Positions 42,901 to 55,462 are shown, counted from the stretch's first letter. The stretch: 64,000 nucleotides of DNA from Gari tellinella (GCA_922989275.2 OV277861.1:20490479-20554478); one strand, 5' to 3'. The notes: a model not told the origin generated them from the sequence alone. Numbers and translations are program-made.

Positions 42901-44300
42901 CAAAAGCGTTTGACGGCATAGTTGTGGAGAAAAGGGACAGATTAACCACCTAAATATTCTAAGTGTTTACTTCTGTAAAATTAGATCACATTGTAGTCTG
43001 TGTTCGTTGTTTGCAAAAATGTTTTGTACCCAAAAGTTCAATATAACGGGCGTTAACCCCTCTACACCCATGACGTAATCAATTCTAAACAATTGCCGTT
43101 TGCTTTAATGTTCAAAATTTAAAGTTTAAGTATTTTTAATTAAGACATATAAAGTTGACTGTCAAACCCTTTGGATCCTGATCTGATGCCAATTTTACGC
43201 TGCGTCTGATCAGGATCTAAGCTGTCTGCAAATAACTAGCATTATAGGAGCAATTCAGTGAATTGTTAAATACTCAAATTGTAAGCTTACTTATCATTAT
43301 AATTAAATCCAAACAGAACAGAATTAAACAAATATTTGACTTCGAAATACTTATGTGTATGACTAAGTGTTATGTAAATTTAAAAGAAGAAACTTTAAGG
43401 CGATTATACCCCATTAAGAGAGGTAATCGTGTTTCAACTGTATTCACTTTTCTGTTTAGATGGACATCGCGATTAGCAATTTTTAAATTAACCCTTTCAT
43501 GATCAAATTTATCGAGAGTTTTTTACCCCTTCACTGCCATAGTGTCGTCTGCTTCAATATTGTTGTCTACAATATCGTTTCAAAGTTAGATTTAAGGCAA
43601 AATGACAGACGTAATTTCGAAACGAGTGTCAAACAGTTTGGGTCCTGATCAGACGCCGCGTCACGCCTCATGGCGTAATGGAGAATGAAAGGATGTCAAG
43701 TAAAAACAATAACACTACATAATGAAAGATTCTACTTAAAATCATTCAGATGGGAGTCAAACTGTTCGACACTCGTGACCGTATGCCTTTAACCAAACTG
43801 CTTTAAATTCAGGTTTGTTTATAATAGTTTAGACAATTATAATAACCCCTTTACTGCCTAACCTCGAGAACAGTAGTTATTTGCAAACAGTTTTGATCCT
43901 AATCAGACGCCGCGTAACGCGGTGTCTGAATAGGATCCAAATTGTTTGACACTCGTTTCAATATTTCTCAAGTCAAAATACCTAAAAATTGGATTTTAGA
44001 AATAGAAGCAGACGACAAATGTTTAAATTTGATGACGTCATGGCATTGAAGGGGTTAAAACAGACGGTATAAAGGCGAATAGATTACAGCAAACGACACA
44101 ATTTGGTGCTGAAGAAGTTCGCATTGCCACAATATCGCTCACTTTAACTGTGTTGAACCACTATCATGCTAAGTACGACTTTGTTAACATTTGAAAACAG
44201 TTTGGATCCAGATCAGACACCGCGTCGCGCGGCGTCTGATCTGGATTCAACTGTTTTGCCACTCATATTCGTATTTCATACGTTTAGAAAGCATAAAACA
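39997..44300. repeat. Intergenic cluster of palindromic miniature elements
   Basis: Head-to-head intergenic DNA. At least eight CAAACAG...CTGTTTG palindromes occur here, for example 40669-40733, 41376-41440 and 42591-42655, others near 40188, 42156, 43160, 43883 and 44195. Many are embedded in a 200-bp unit with TAACCCTTTCACTG-like and CAGTGAAGGGGTTA-like ends and GTCGTCTGCTT arms. Diverged TTAA-type MITE copies lie at about 40290-40535 and 42700-42950. No gene is seen. Confidence 0.75.
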
Positions 44301-47300
44301 TATTATGTGTTTTTTTTCCGCAGACGATATATAGCCATCTGACTGCCTTAATATCAAATGTCTTAGTAATGTGTTTGACGTACCGTTGAATTTTAATTAT
44401 AAGCCATTTTGACCTAATACATACAGTGGAGAAAACGTTATTCTTTCCCATTTAAACGCAAACAACACGCAAACGCATTGCACAAAAATGAAGAAAATTT
44501 CAACTTTTAGACAATTTTGAATTTTGATTTAAACCTGGACGGCAAACAGATTGGAGCTGGATACCCGGCGTTTTATCTTGCTCCAATCTGTTTGCAATGA
44601 AAATAATAAATTTAGCGATTTGGAAAGAATAACGTTTTCTCCACTGTAGAAGATAACTATAATATGTGTGACCGTAAAACGTTATACTTTCACGAGTGTT
44701 GAAGAAATTATTATCCGATTGTTCTGACTTGTCCGAGTTATTTTTAGAACATAATAGTTAATAATGGTAAATAGGTAATAGCAAGGTTACATCGAATATA
44801 TAATCGTACACTTTCCTACTTGAGATAACTATGCACCTCGGCAGCACGAGACCCTTGCGCTAACTTTACTGATATTTTATTCTTTCCCAATAAACACATT
44901 TATATACTAAAACTATTATTTCCATAGCAAACAGGTTGGAGCCAGATCAGACGTCAGGTAACCCGGCGTCTGATCAGGCTCCAACCTGTTTACTACTAAG
45001 ATTAAAAAAATAATTAAAAATTCTAAAAGTAAATTTCCACAGTTTAGTGCATTGCGTTTACGTTTAAACGGGAAAGAAAAAATGTCTTCTCTACTGTACA
45101 TTACGCAAATAAATACAGCTATCCGTAGTTCTAGCTGGCTGTACGGAAATCATCGAGTACGGTACTCATCCCTTTTAAAAGTTAAGAATGTTCCAAATTA
45201 AAAATAACTCGGCCAAGTCAGAAAAAAACCTAATACAGTCTAAAGTTTCCGAATAAACAAGGGGAAGGTGATACAGTGACAGTGTCTCTAATTCACCCAC
45301 ATAATGCGAATGAAATTTAATATTATTGGCCCATGAATGGCAGTAGACTCTGGGGTACCATGTGGCTATTCAGTTGGAGCACCTTGGTGGTTTGTTTTAA
45401 TGCAGGCCGAGCGATTTGCAAGTAAGAATATTATCAATCAGATAGTATTGATCATGATGTATTTGCTAAAGTTTTGAAGACAGCAAAATGCGTGCATCTA
45501 AAATGGTCCGAATGTAAGAGTGTCTGTCATTTTGACAAAAGGTATGGATTCGTATCCAAGCTTGGAGTTGTATTGCTGTTTTATAATGTATGTTAATGTT
45601 ATGTCCCCATATTCTTCAACATCAAGGAAGTTGTTAACAATTTGATACTATAATTCACTATCTACGTATTTAATATCTATTGTTACGAACGATTTGCAGC
45701 AGGCGATACGTCTGTCGAAAAGCAAGGGAGGAAACTCCTGAAACAATGCGATTTTGTTGAAAGAGTTTTCTACCTTGTTTATAAACTTAACCGGATACTC
45801 AAGGGGTAAAGAAGTAGTATGACAGCCTATGCTGTTTGTTCCCTATTTGAAACAGTGAGTTTATGAAGTTAGAATAATAAACCTTGAAACGACTAAAATC
45901 ATTATCCTGTAAGCTTGTAAAGGACATACGCGGGGAGGGGGTGCATTACTTTTCCTAAACCTCTGTTTGTATTATTTATAACAACGTTTTCCATTGCCAA
46001 CAGTATAGAACCAGAGCAGAATCAAGGTCACATGTAACACATAAATGCTGTTCGTCATCCCTTTAAAGAAACTGTCAATTCTACCCTTGACTCAGGCTTC
46101 CGGGTGAGGAGAATGTTTCAAAAAATTATATATCTTTATTTTAGCTTTAAACCCTACTGTGTCACTTCTCATTAGAATCGTCTCTTCGAGACGATTCTTA
46201 TGAACAGTGACAGCATAGCATTTGGTGCAAAAAGGCGTAAGAAAGTGTTGGATTTGTGCAGTTTCCCCCTTATCCGGAACCCTATTGACTTCATAACATT
46301 TGCGGTTAGCTTCGTTTGAACGGGAAATATTACCATAATTCATTTCATTTGACGTTCTAGTTGTGTGCAATTAGATTAGGAAAGTGATCTTCTTTCTGAA
46401 ATCATTTCTCATCACGATCTCACATCACCATTACATTGCGCTGTACTACCTATTTAGTGTCGCGTTACCGTAAATCCCGGTTTACTCACTCGCTGATGAA
46501 CTACCACTGAATATAGTTGTTTGTTTTGCTGTTAGAGCCAGAATGTCGCCCACATTTATGTTTAAATCGCGCAATTTCTAATATAAGAACATTTTCTATG
46601 TATTAAAACTAAGCGAAATCCGTTGTCAGGTGCCTGAAACATGCCCCCCTTTCTTTAAGAACCATACATAAATGTGCCGATTTCTTATCGAGATGATTGG
46701 AAAAATAAGCTTTTTGTTTACATAACGCATCTTCGTGTCGGCTTCCGAGAGTTTCCACAAGGTCGAATAAGAGTCACGAGATCGATCCGATTTTCCTGAG
46801 TTGTCTGGGTTATTTTAAGAACAGAATAGTTCATAACCATTAAGGTAACGGTGGAGAAAACGTTATTATTTCCCGTTTAAACGCAAAAGAAACGCAAACG
46901 CATCGCAATAATACGCATAAATGGACAACCTTTAGACAATTCTGACCATTCATGTTATTCTGAGCGGCAAACAGTTTGGTGCGTCTGATCTGCTCCAAAC
47001 TGTTTGCAATTGAAATCATGGTTTTAGCGTTAACGCGTTTATTGGGAAAGAATAATATTTTCTCCACTGTAAGCAAGGTAACATCGACTACATCATCGTA
47101 CACTTTCCTACTTGAGATAAGTATGATTCCCGTGCAGCACGAGACTGCTGCGCTAACTTTACTGAATTTTTATTCTCTCCCAATAAACGCATTTGTATAC
47201 AAAACTATTATTTCCATTGCAAACATATTGGAGCCAGGTCAGACGCCGGGTAACCTGGCGTTAGCACTATAAATACAGCTATCAATGTTTCTTGCTGGAT

Positions 47301-48143
47301 GTAGGGAATACTCATACCTTTTAAAGTTTTAGAATGTTCCAATCTAAAAATAACTCTGTAAAGTCAGAAGAAAACACTAATTAATGAGCTATGAAAACAT
47401 CTTTACCGGGTGCAAGCCGAACGAACTCGGAAAATCTCCGTCGTTGATCGGATGTCAACAAACCGATTTAAAAGTCGACTTTTCCCACCAAATTCATGTG
47501 TTTGTCAGATTTATAGCCCCCATAATCATCGCGGATTACTTCTTTTTATATGTTTAGATTACGTATCTGCCTGAATATTCAGGTTTAAAAATGCGCTATT
47601 GTCTTTAAGAGAAGGATATTGTAACACAATTATGTACACGATAATTGGAACATGCCTCTTTTTGGTTATTCTAAAGTGATCGTGCGGCAGCAATCGTTCG
47701 CAAAAAGTCTTTATACAACATGCACATTGACCTTAACACTCAAATCGAGTTGGTTAACCAACAACTAGAAATGTATCATGAATATAGACACTGACTTATA
47801 ATGGCTGCGTTTTCAAAGCGACACTCCGTTTACAATATAACCCAAACGGTAGTACGGTAATCATATATATGGACAAGGAAGTTATCTGTTTAGCTTTACA
47901 AATTGTACAATCGACTGAACTGTCAATGGATATTATTCTTATGTGAATAGAAAACTTATTATTGTCGATGATTTTTGAACTGGCACTCACCCCTTTCCGT
48001 CATCTTTCGTCGATGAAGTCGGGATTTTCCGTTGAATGTTTTGATAAAAATCAATAAATGGCATAGGGTGCCATCGACAATACCGACACATTGATCACGT
48101 TTAGACGGTGTAATAAGATATACTCGTATAGAAACTACTTAAA
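44301..48143. other. Region upstream of gene B: MITEs, no gene recognised
   Basis: Holds CAGTGGAGA-type MITEs at 44424-44646, 44870-45096 (degraded) and 46849-47069, a partial one near 47150-47265, and a TCTCTTCGAGACGATTCTTA palindromic element at about 46130-46290. The region 45100-46080 and 47300-48143 shows nothing I can name. The promoter of gene B must lie in the latter. Confidence 0.6.
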
Positions 48144-48219
48144 ATGGAAACTATGTTCAGTGAAATGATCAGGAGCAGCTATACTATTATTCTGATTCAG
48201 CTTGTGGCCTTAAGTAGCG
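48144..48219 (+). CDS. Gene B exon 1: start codon and signal peptide
   Basis: ATG at 48144 in an AAAATGG context. Twenty-five codons plus one base, then donor GTAAGT. The peptide begins METMFSEMIRSS, continues with a hydrophobic core YTIILIQLVAL and ends SSG, a typical secretory signal. The 76-nt length and phase are those of gene A exon 1. Joining to exon 2 completes a glycine codon and gives SSGQDC, placing the predicted cleavage just before the EGF-like module. Confidence 0.85.
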
Positions 48220-49084
48220 GTAAGTGGTGGGCCTAATTTCAAATAAATTATTACACTGAATGTTACCTGGATGTGATTGGATCATATCCTTGGTTCAGAG
48301 CAGACGGGATAATCTTATATTGGATGCACCGCGTTCTTTACCCCAGCTTAACTTTTTTAATGTCTTAGGCGGCAAAAGTCGAGTCTTGCAAGCAGTTTGA
48401 ATTCCGAGCAGACAACGCGGGTTGTCGCTCCTGATAAAGATCTAAATTCGTATGATATTACTTTGGCCAGACTATCTTAAAGCTATATTTGAAAAGTATT
48501 GAAGAAGATCACAATATTAACGGAGACTATGTTATGGCGGTATGAGGGTTAAACACTGGTTGTGATACTTTAAGACGTTTCCTATCCTACGTTCGGTGAT
48601 AACACCTAGTTAGGCAGTTCCCACGCAAAAAGCATGTGTCTTGTGCACATACTTATATCAAAGAACCACTTAAGCGTCTCATGTGAGGCCCGTTTCTTAT
48701 ATTGTATAGTTTAGTTAGAAATACCCATTGAAAAATATCTTGAGTATAAGTATGTCAGGACCTCTCTAGGGTGAGTGAGATGGCTATGACATATGCTGCA
48801 TGCTTTTACAGTTACGTTCACGCATGTCGAGAACAATGGGAGGTCCATCAAAAGACTGAGAAAATGTATTTAATAAACACAAATAATACAATATCACTTT
48901 AATCAGAAAACACGAAAACAAAGTATGGAAGTAGTTTTACATGTGTTGATTTAAGTCCCATTTGTCAATGAAGGCATACATGTACTTCTGTTATGTGGGT
49001 AGCTTTTTTTCGGGGAGGGAGAGGGGGCGACATTTTGTATTATTTATAGAAGTCATAAGTCTCATATACGCAGGCTGACATGTG
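48220..49084. other. Gene B intron 1, proximal part
   Basis: A degraded palindrome-type element lies near 48370-48550. The stretch 48600-48850 resembles 29270-29530 in gene A intron 1 (shared ATGTGAGGCCCGTTTCTTATA-like and ATGGCTATG-CATATGCTGCATG words), so it is old paralogous or repeat sequence. Nothing coding. Confidence 0.5.
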
Positions 49085-49190
49085 TCGCGGTGGTCTGATG
49101 GTTAATGCGCAGGATAACGAAGGACTGCAAAACATGAGGACCGAGGTTCGAATCCCTTCGAATGCAGAACTGCATTATTATTATTATCTT
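49085..49190 (+). mobile_element. tRNA-derived SINE
   Basis: A tRNA-like head with A-box-like TGGTCTGATGGTTAATGCG and a perfect B box GGTTCGAATCC (49145-49155), followed by a short unrelated part and an ATT-repeat tail (49175-49187). It would be transcribed by RNA polymerase III and moved by a partner LINE. Confidence 0.7.
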
Positions 49191-49694
49191 AAGCTCTACA
49201 ATTCAAAAAAAGTCTAGCTATTGTCGTTACCATATCGCCTGTGTCGTATTTGATAGTTTTAGTTTATATTGTTGAGACAACATTTCTCAATAACTATCTT
49301 AAGTAGCCGTTAGAAAATTCAAAGACGTGTTCAGTTTTCTGAGCAATTTACATCAGTACGTAATTCAATACTTTTCAAAAGGTACGTTGCGTCTAAAATC
49401 TAATCGATGCAATCAGCTTATTATACTGTACGCTACATTAATTTGAGAGCATGACGAATGACTATTTAAATGACAACTTCTTCCAGCTATATATCGATAT
49501 TGAAAAACAAAACAGAACTAGATACATCACTGAAAGTGATTTATAGCCCTTCAATCACCTTTACAAATCAAAATTACTGCTTTACCCAGTGTACAATAGT
49601 TATATGCAAAGCATGTGTATCCTGATAAAGATTAAAATAGTTAGATGCACATCTTGAAATTGCTTAAGTTACTTACTACTTGTACTTACTTAAT

Positions 49695-50160
49695 CCTTTT
49701 CGCTCCGGTCGGAGCATAGGGCTTTCATCACAGAGCCCTATTCCGTTTGATCCATGGCTCGGACTGTGGCTCCTCCTTGCGTGGCTTAATGTTGAGTGTC
49801 ATACCCCAGTAGTTTGTTGGTCTTCCTCTTCACCTAGTGCTTTGAAGGTTCCAATCTAGTGCCTGTCTTGTTATGTTAGGCTGTAGTCTGAACAGCGAAT
49901 GACCGATCCATCTCAATTTCTTCTGTAGGGTTGTGTTCTGGTTGGATATCCTGTCTGGCCACCGTATCTGCAGAATCTGTCTCAAGCATGTGTTGATAAA
50001 GACTTGCAGGCGCTGATCCGGGCGTTTGATTATTCTCCAAGTCTCAGCACCATACAGAATGGCTATTGAAGAGCTTCAGCATTGTCTTGAGGGGGATGTT
50101 ATGGTACTTCCGCACTGGTCTCAAGGTCGCAAAAGCATGGCGGACTTTTCCGCTTAAGTT
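49695..50160 (-). pseudogene. Non-LTR retrotransposon fragment, reverse transcriptase C terminus
   Basis: The minus strand reads, with breaks, FINTCLRQILQIRWPDRISNQ, then RWIGHSLFR and RQALDWN, a pattern of the C-terminal region of RTE-like retrotransposon proteins in invertebrates. Only this end is present; it is a 5'-truncated dead copy in gene B intron 1. Confidence 0.65.
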
Positions 50161-50309
50161 ACAAAACCTAAATTTTAATTTGAGAAGTGATGAAGAATAC
50201 TATAAGATATGAAAGACAAGTCAGTTTAGACTATCACCAGAGACTGTACTGTTTTGCATTCTGCATTACTCATAACCTGCTAGAAGTGGTCACTTATCTT
50301 CTTTATTAG

Positions 50310-50430
50310 TATAGTGACCGGGCCCGGGAATCGAACCCGGGACCTCCCGCTTGCAAGGCGAGCGTTATAACCATTGAGCCAAAAGTCCGGACGTTAGGCT
50401 CGAGGGCCTAACACTGCCTATATTTACTAC
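50310..50430 (-). repeat. 3' LTR of the TRIM-like element, with tRNA-Ala-like core
   Basis: Contains, on the minus strand, A box TGGCTCAATGG (50381-50371) and B box GGTTCGATTCC (50337-50327). The anticodon stem-loop CTCGC-CTTGCAA-GCGGG has anticodon TGC (Ala), and the T arm is strong. The acceptor stem pairs imperfectly (about 5 of 7). Ends are GTAGTGA.../...TCACTATA. A second palindrome GTTAGGC-CCTCGAG-GCCTAAC lies next to the tRNA-like part. Confidence 0.8.
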
Positions 50431-50580
50431 ACTCCTCCCCATCTTAATTTTGAGGTCCTTTTTATCCCTTTCGACTTACGGTAGCTACCACGCGTCATTT
50501 CTGACGGTGATCCATGCATCGAACAAGGACAGTCATTACCAGATGGGGTGGAAAAAAAATCCGTTTGCAGACAACGCCAT

Positions 50581-50701
50581 TATAGTGACCGGGCCCGGGA
50601 ATCGAACCCGGGACCTCCCGCTTGCAAGGCGAGCGTTATAACCATTGAGCCAAAAGTCCGGACGTTAGGCTCGAGGGCCTAACACTGCCTATATTCACTA
50701 C
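50581..50701 (-). repeat. 5' LTR of the TRIM-like element, with tRNA-Ala-like core
   Basis: Same sequence as 50310-50430 apart from one T/C difference near the end. The near-identity of the two repeats indicates a recent insertion. Confidence 0.8.
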
Positions 50702-50721
50702 ATTAGAAACAGGCTTTTGGG

Positions 50722-51349
50722 ATAATGAATCCAGGCGCATTATGTTTGGCTTTCAGCCCTCTTTTAGTTGTCACATATCTTCAATACTAGAAACAGGCTA
50801 TGGGGTTATGGGTTAAGGAAAATTCTGTTTTTCGTTTCAACCTGCTTTAAAGACATAACTATCGGTCCTATGTATGACCTTCATTAAAAAGAAACTGTAT
50901 AAGCATGAGTCATAGCCATCTCATTCTGTCAAGAGAGGCCCTGACATACCCACAATGCAGGGTTTTGTCAATGAGATTTTAACGAATATAAGAGAAAAGC
51001 CTCACCTGGGACGCTTCACTAATGTTTTCAGTATGAGCACAAGTTGCATGAATTTCGCTTGACTGCTTGACTAGGCGTAATCAACGAAGCTAGGTCAGGA
51101 AATGTCTTAAGTTGGTTACTTATCTTCAATACTAGACACAGTGTATTGGATAAAGGGTTATGGCGCGGTCTGTTTTACTTACAACCTGTCTAAGTGGCCA
51201 CTCATCTTCAATACTAGAAACAGGCTATTAGATAAATGATAAAGGCTCGATCTGCTTTACTTGATGACCTTTTCTAAATAATGAATCCAGGCGCATTATG
51301 TTTGGCTTTCAGCCCTCTTTTAGTTGTCACATATCTTCAATACTAGAAA
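50722..51349 (+). repeat. 72-bp direct repeat pair
   Basis: The same 72 bp, starting ATAATGAATCCAGGCGCATT, occurs at 50722-50793 and 51278-51349 with no visible difference. Around both are CTTCAATACTAGAAACAGGC-type fragments of the TTAA MITE family in tandem. Between 51400 and 52849 I see no gene or named repeat. Confidence 0.7.
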
Positions 51350-52849
51350 AAGTCTATGGGATAATGGCTTCAAGCGTATTCTTCTTTACTTACATACTGC
51401 TTTAAATGATCACCTGGGGCAATGACTTCAGATATTCCTTATTAACTCGACAAAGTTATCAATAGAACGCACGCTTTTTGTATTCGGTCTTCCGTGCACA
51501 AGTATAAATACCAGCAGTCACAATTAATCAATTCACTGCATTTATTGATTTATTTAAGCGATTTTGTGTTTTTCAACAAGTTTAAATCCTGTTCCTGATA
51601 ACATACCTGCGTTCTCGGCGTCTGATCAGAATCTAAACGGATTGCCTATTACACCAAGTTTCTCTTCAGTCAAATTGACAAATGGTATAGACTTTAATGC
51701 ATTATTATTCCTGGTTACGTTTTGAACGTGTAAGTTGGTAAGTTCAGACTAGGTTCGTTTTGCTTGACAAAATTCGAACGAAATTCCTCTCTGTCTATCC
51801 GGTACAATCCACTATGTTGCAATATACAATCTGTCTCGGTATATTAATTCTGCAATTCTGCATGATTTATCTTAAGTACATCCGATTCAAAACGGGCGCA
51901 TTTCTCGTTACACATTACGAAACATGGAAAAAGACGTGTTTAACAGGTAACTGCAATGAGTTCAGTAAAGAAATCGGGTGCCAACTAAAGTTTGCCGCTG
52001 CTTACGCCCGTATTATATGGCCGTTCTTTCTTAAATACTCTCCAACAATTACATCCTTGCGCCCAAACGAAATCTATACGAATCGAATCTGACACGTAAA
52101 AATACATGAAACCAATGAAACGCATCGATTTACCACATAAAGATATAGTTTGATATACTATTGTAAGCTGATTTGTTTGGTACATCAACTTGGTTTACTG
52201 AAGAGAAAGTGCACTATACAGTTGAAGGGAATGATGTTCATTCTTTCAGTCGCCATTTTGAATTTATTCGTTCGTGTTAGCGCATTGCCTTCGAGGCTTG
52301 TTCGCGTAGTTGGCTAACTATTTCAGCAAAAAATACCGTTTTCTGTAAATTCTTTACGATCATTGACCCAAGTTTGCCTCCGATTTCCTTTATGAACTCA
52401 AATCAGATCATATTGAAACATGTAAACATCGTTTTAACCAATAGGCATATCAATGAATAGTTATTGAATGCGTGTTATCAGTCTTCAGAAACAGCTCAGA
52501 TGTCTTCTATGAACCAGTCAAAATAAACGCATTACAAGTTATATGACGATAAGATAATACTCAACGCTGTTGCATACAATGAACTTTTACAAGTTTTAAA
52601 ATAAACTTATTTATCACCATCAGCACCGTCACCAAATTATTATCAGCAATAAAGACTACTTCGCTTTGTTGTCGTCATTATCATCATCAAAATCATCATT
52701 ATCTTCACCACCGACAATGATTCTTATCATCACAATTGATTCTTCTTAATCATCATCATCAGTACTTACAAGAACTGAATATATCGAGTAAAATAATTAA
52801 TAAGAGAAACATCATAGGAGTTGTAATATAACCTTTTTGTGTGAAACAG

Positions 52850-53008
52850 GTCAAGATTGTGTACGATATGGCTCCTACAATATTACACAGTTTGGTAACA
52901 GTTGCCAGTACAGATGTCGTTGTGTGAATGAAGAAGAATGTGACAGAGATACCGGAAGTTGTATAAACGGCTGTGTACGTGGATGGATGGGACCCGGTTG
53001 TCAGTACC
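52850..53008 (+). CDS. Gene B exon 2: EGF-like module
   Basis: Acceptor GAAACAG before 52850, donor GTAAGT after 53008. The exon is 159 nt, phase 1/1. It encodes GQDCVRYGSYNITQFGNSCQ, then YRCRCVNEEECDRDTGSCIN and GCVRGWMGPGCQY. Eight cysteines are positioned as in gene A exon 2, with the GWMGPGC signature. Extracellular, directly behind the signal peptide. Confidence 0.9.
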
Positions 53009-53296
53009 GTAAGTGTTAATTACAAAACAAAACCTTAAAAGATGTTTGAATCTATTGTGGATTAAAGCGAATGCCTTATATGTCGTTTCAGTGCGCAAAA
53101 GGTGTGATCATTAGCAACATCAGTAAGCCTAAATGAAAACGTACAACTATTTTGGACTGATAAACGACTTCAAATAATAAAATCTGTTTTAAAAATTATT
53201 TTTCGTTGCAAACGCCTAGTTAAAACATTCGAAATTACAAAATAAAAATTTGCTTCATTTTCCTCTCTTCATTTGCAAACGTAAAACCTTTACCAT

Positions 53297-53430
53297 CTAT
53301 CTATCTATCCATCAATCCATCCATCCATCCATCTATCCATCTATCTATCTATCTTGTCTTTTTGTTGTTTTTTGTATACTTTTATCTATCTATCTATCTT
53401 GTCTTTTTGTTGTTTTTTGTATACTTTTCG
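53297..53430 (+). repeat. CTAT/CCAT microsatellite with duplicated 3' segment
   Basis: A CTAT/CCAT tetranucleotide tract, followed by two tandem copies of about 45 bp that each contain CTATCTATCTTGTCTTTTTG and end GTATACTTTT. Gene B intron 2. Confidence 0.8.
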
Positions 53431-53704
53431 TATGAAGATGGAAATTTGATTTTTTAAAATTATCTTCTTTTTTTTTAAAAACCTTTTTTTCAGTTCATTA
53501 CATACTTCACATCTGTAATTGCATATTAAATGGCCGAGAATGATAAACGTTTATCTGTTAGAAATGTTTCAGCTTGAAAACTGAAGAACACTAACAAGAA
53601 GTAAAACGGAAATAATAAAAACAATACATGTATTGGTATTATCTTTAGTCACCGTGTGTTAAATATATATTTGACTTAGATCTAACACTTTTAATTTTCT
53701 GCAG

Positions 53705-53893
53705 GAAATCTTGTTACACTAAACGGTAATACTGTTGTGTCCAGTGGCAGCAGTAATACAGCGTCACCAGCAGCAGATGGCGACACGACCACATGTATCA
53801 CTATTTCTGCAACTGGCTCCCAATCACCGCTTTGGAGAATTGACTTTTCTAGGGCATACTATGTTACAGGGCTCATACTAAAGGTCAACACAG
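53705..53893 (+). CDS. Gene B exon 3: first half of first FTP domain
   Basis: Acceptor CTGCAG before 53705, donor GTAATA after 53893. The exon is 189 nt, phase 1/1. It encodes RNLVTLNGNTVVSSGSSNTA, SPAADGDTTTCITIS, then PLWRIDFSRAYYVTGLILKV. Compared with gene A, AVDG reads AADG and WWRLDF reads LWRIDF; both are tolerable variations of the fucolectin-type fold. The domain finishes in exon 4. Confidence 0.88.
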
Positions 53894-55462
53894 GTAATAC
53901 TTCATAGTACCTGAGTTCACACTGTAACTGAATAACAATTTTAAAAAGGCGATGTCTATTTGCGATTAACGCTTCTTATAAAAAGCCCATATTTGCAAAA
54001 TTGATATTTGCTTTGTTTTACTGAATTACAAACGATATAGTTCAACTTTCATAAAAATAAACTGACGTTGTTTTTTTTTTAAAGAAAGCAATTTATCTGG
54101 TGACAATGTATTCGATTAGAAAAAGATCCATCCATTCGCATTGTTGAAAAAGCTGTTATGAAAGGTTCGATTTACTCAAACTGTTTATAACCTTGGGGCC
54201 TGAAGTCCCATTGGTGTCATTTGTGGATCCAAACATATTCAGACACTCTTTAATCCTGCCGATCGCAATTAATTTGCAAATCGTTTTGAGAAGAAACACA
54301 GTGTAACGCTATTCCAAGCTGCTTGACAGCCGACTTTGCGTTTATGCTTAAAGTACAAAACATAATTTGACAACTTATAAGTACGACATTATCAAAGCAG
54401 ATACGATTATGGCAGAATAAGGGTTAAAGTATACAAGCACATGTAAATTGGGTATTATCCAAATGACGTCTAAGATTGAGATTTGTTATATATGAATATG
54501 GCATTCTTATATGTCATATACAAATTTCATAAACTAAAATTAATACACAAAATATTGTGCAAGACGATGTGTTTTTTCAAGATTAAGATCTAGATCTATA
54601 ACTGAAGATCTTTAACGTTTGGTTAAATATCAAATGAAAGAAATATGAAGAATGAGAGTGATATAGAGAGATATAGAGGCAGAAAAAGAGACGAACAGAC
54701 AGAAATAGATAGTCAAATACAGAAATATAACAACAGACAGAAGGAGACACAGACAGACAAGCATCAAACGATATACCTACACACAGACATACAGATGGAA
54801 ACACAAAAACTGAAATAGACAAACATACAGAAACAGACACAGAGAGCAAATAAGAAACAGAGATCTAGATGGAGTGATGCAGACAATAAGAGAAACAGTG
54901 ATTGATAGAGATACAAGAATATATTATTATAATTAAATAATTATAAAGATAGACATACCGACATAAATACATACGTAATTAAACCCATATACCGCACGAA
55001 TTCTAGCACACATCCGCGCTATACATACACGCATCCACAAATAGAGAGAGGCAGAAACAAAGGCTTATACAGGTAGAAGGAAAAGAATATAAACATACAT
55101 GTGGATGCTGAGACTCTTAAACAATAATAAAGAGGAGAGGGTGAATAGTCAGACATACTTTTGGAGAGGTAGTCAAAGGAAGAGAAAGAAACAGACAGAA
55201 AGAGAGAGAGAGACATCGAAAGAGAAAGAGACAATGAGAGAGAAAGACCGAGAGAGTGTGGTGACAGAAAGATAGGCAGATATTTTTATTTACTGTCAGA
55301 CATACTGAGAGAGGGAGATACGGACGAGGTTGAAGTAGAACAAAGACAATGAGAGAGACGTAGTGACAACAAAAGCGAGTGACCGCTGAAACATTCATTA
55401 CAGAGTGTAGTTAATGGTCCTCCGTACATAAATATAGTAATAGAGGAAACATTATTTTGAAA
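53894..55462. other. Gene B intron 3, proximal part; purine-rich tract
   Basis: From about 54640 to 55380 the plus strand is strongly purine-rich with irregular AGACAGA, GAGAGA and AAACAGA words. It is cryptically simple, so the minus-strand ORFs there are spurious. Elsewhere only degraded repeats. Confidence 0.65.

Larger units (their letters stand above)
50305..50706 (-). mobile_element. TRIM-like miniature LTR retroelement with tRNA-like LTRs
   Basis: Element 50310-50701 (392 bp) with a perfect 5-bp duplication ATTAG outside each end. The terminal direct repeats are 121 bp each (50310-50430 and 50581-50701) and differ at one visible position. Read on the minus strand, the first internal bases after the LTR are A-TGGCGTTGTCTGC, a primer-binding-site candidate. 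The internal segment ends AGATGGGGAGGAGT, a polypurine tract, directly before the second LTR. Internal length is 150 bp with no coding capacity. These are the hallmarks of terminal-repeat retrotransposons in miniature, which depend on proteins from other elements. Confidence 0.8.

Noticed and set aside
50310..50701. Two functional tRNA-Ala genes
   Set aside because: The acceptor stem pairs poorly, and the tRNA-like part is embedded in identical 121-bp terminal repeats with a target duplication, so a mobile element fits better.
54583..55398. Minus-strand ORFs rich in Leu/Ser/Cys
   Set aside because: Translation of the purine-rich low-complexity tract; no recognisable protein.
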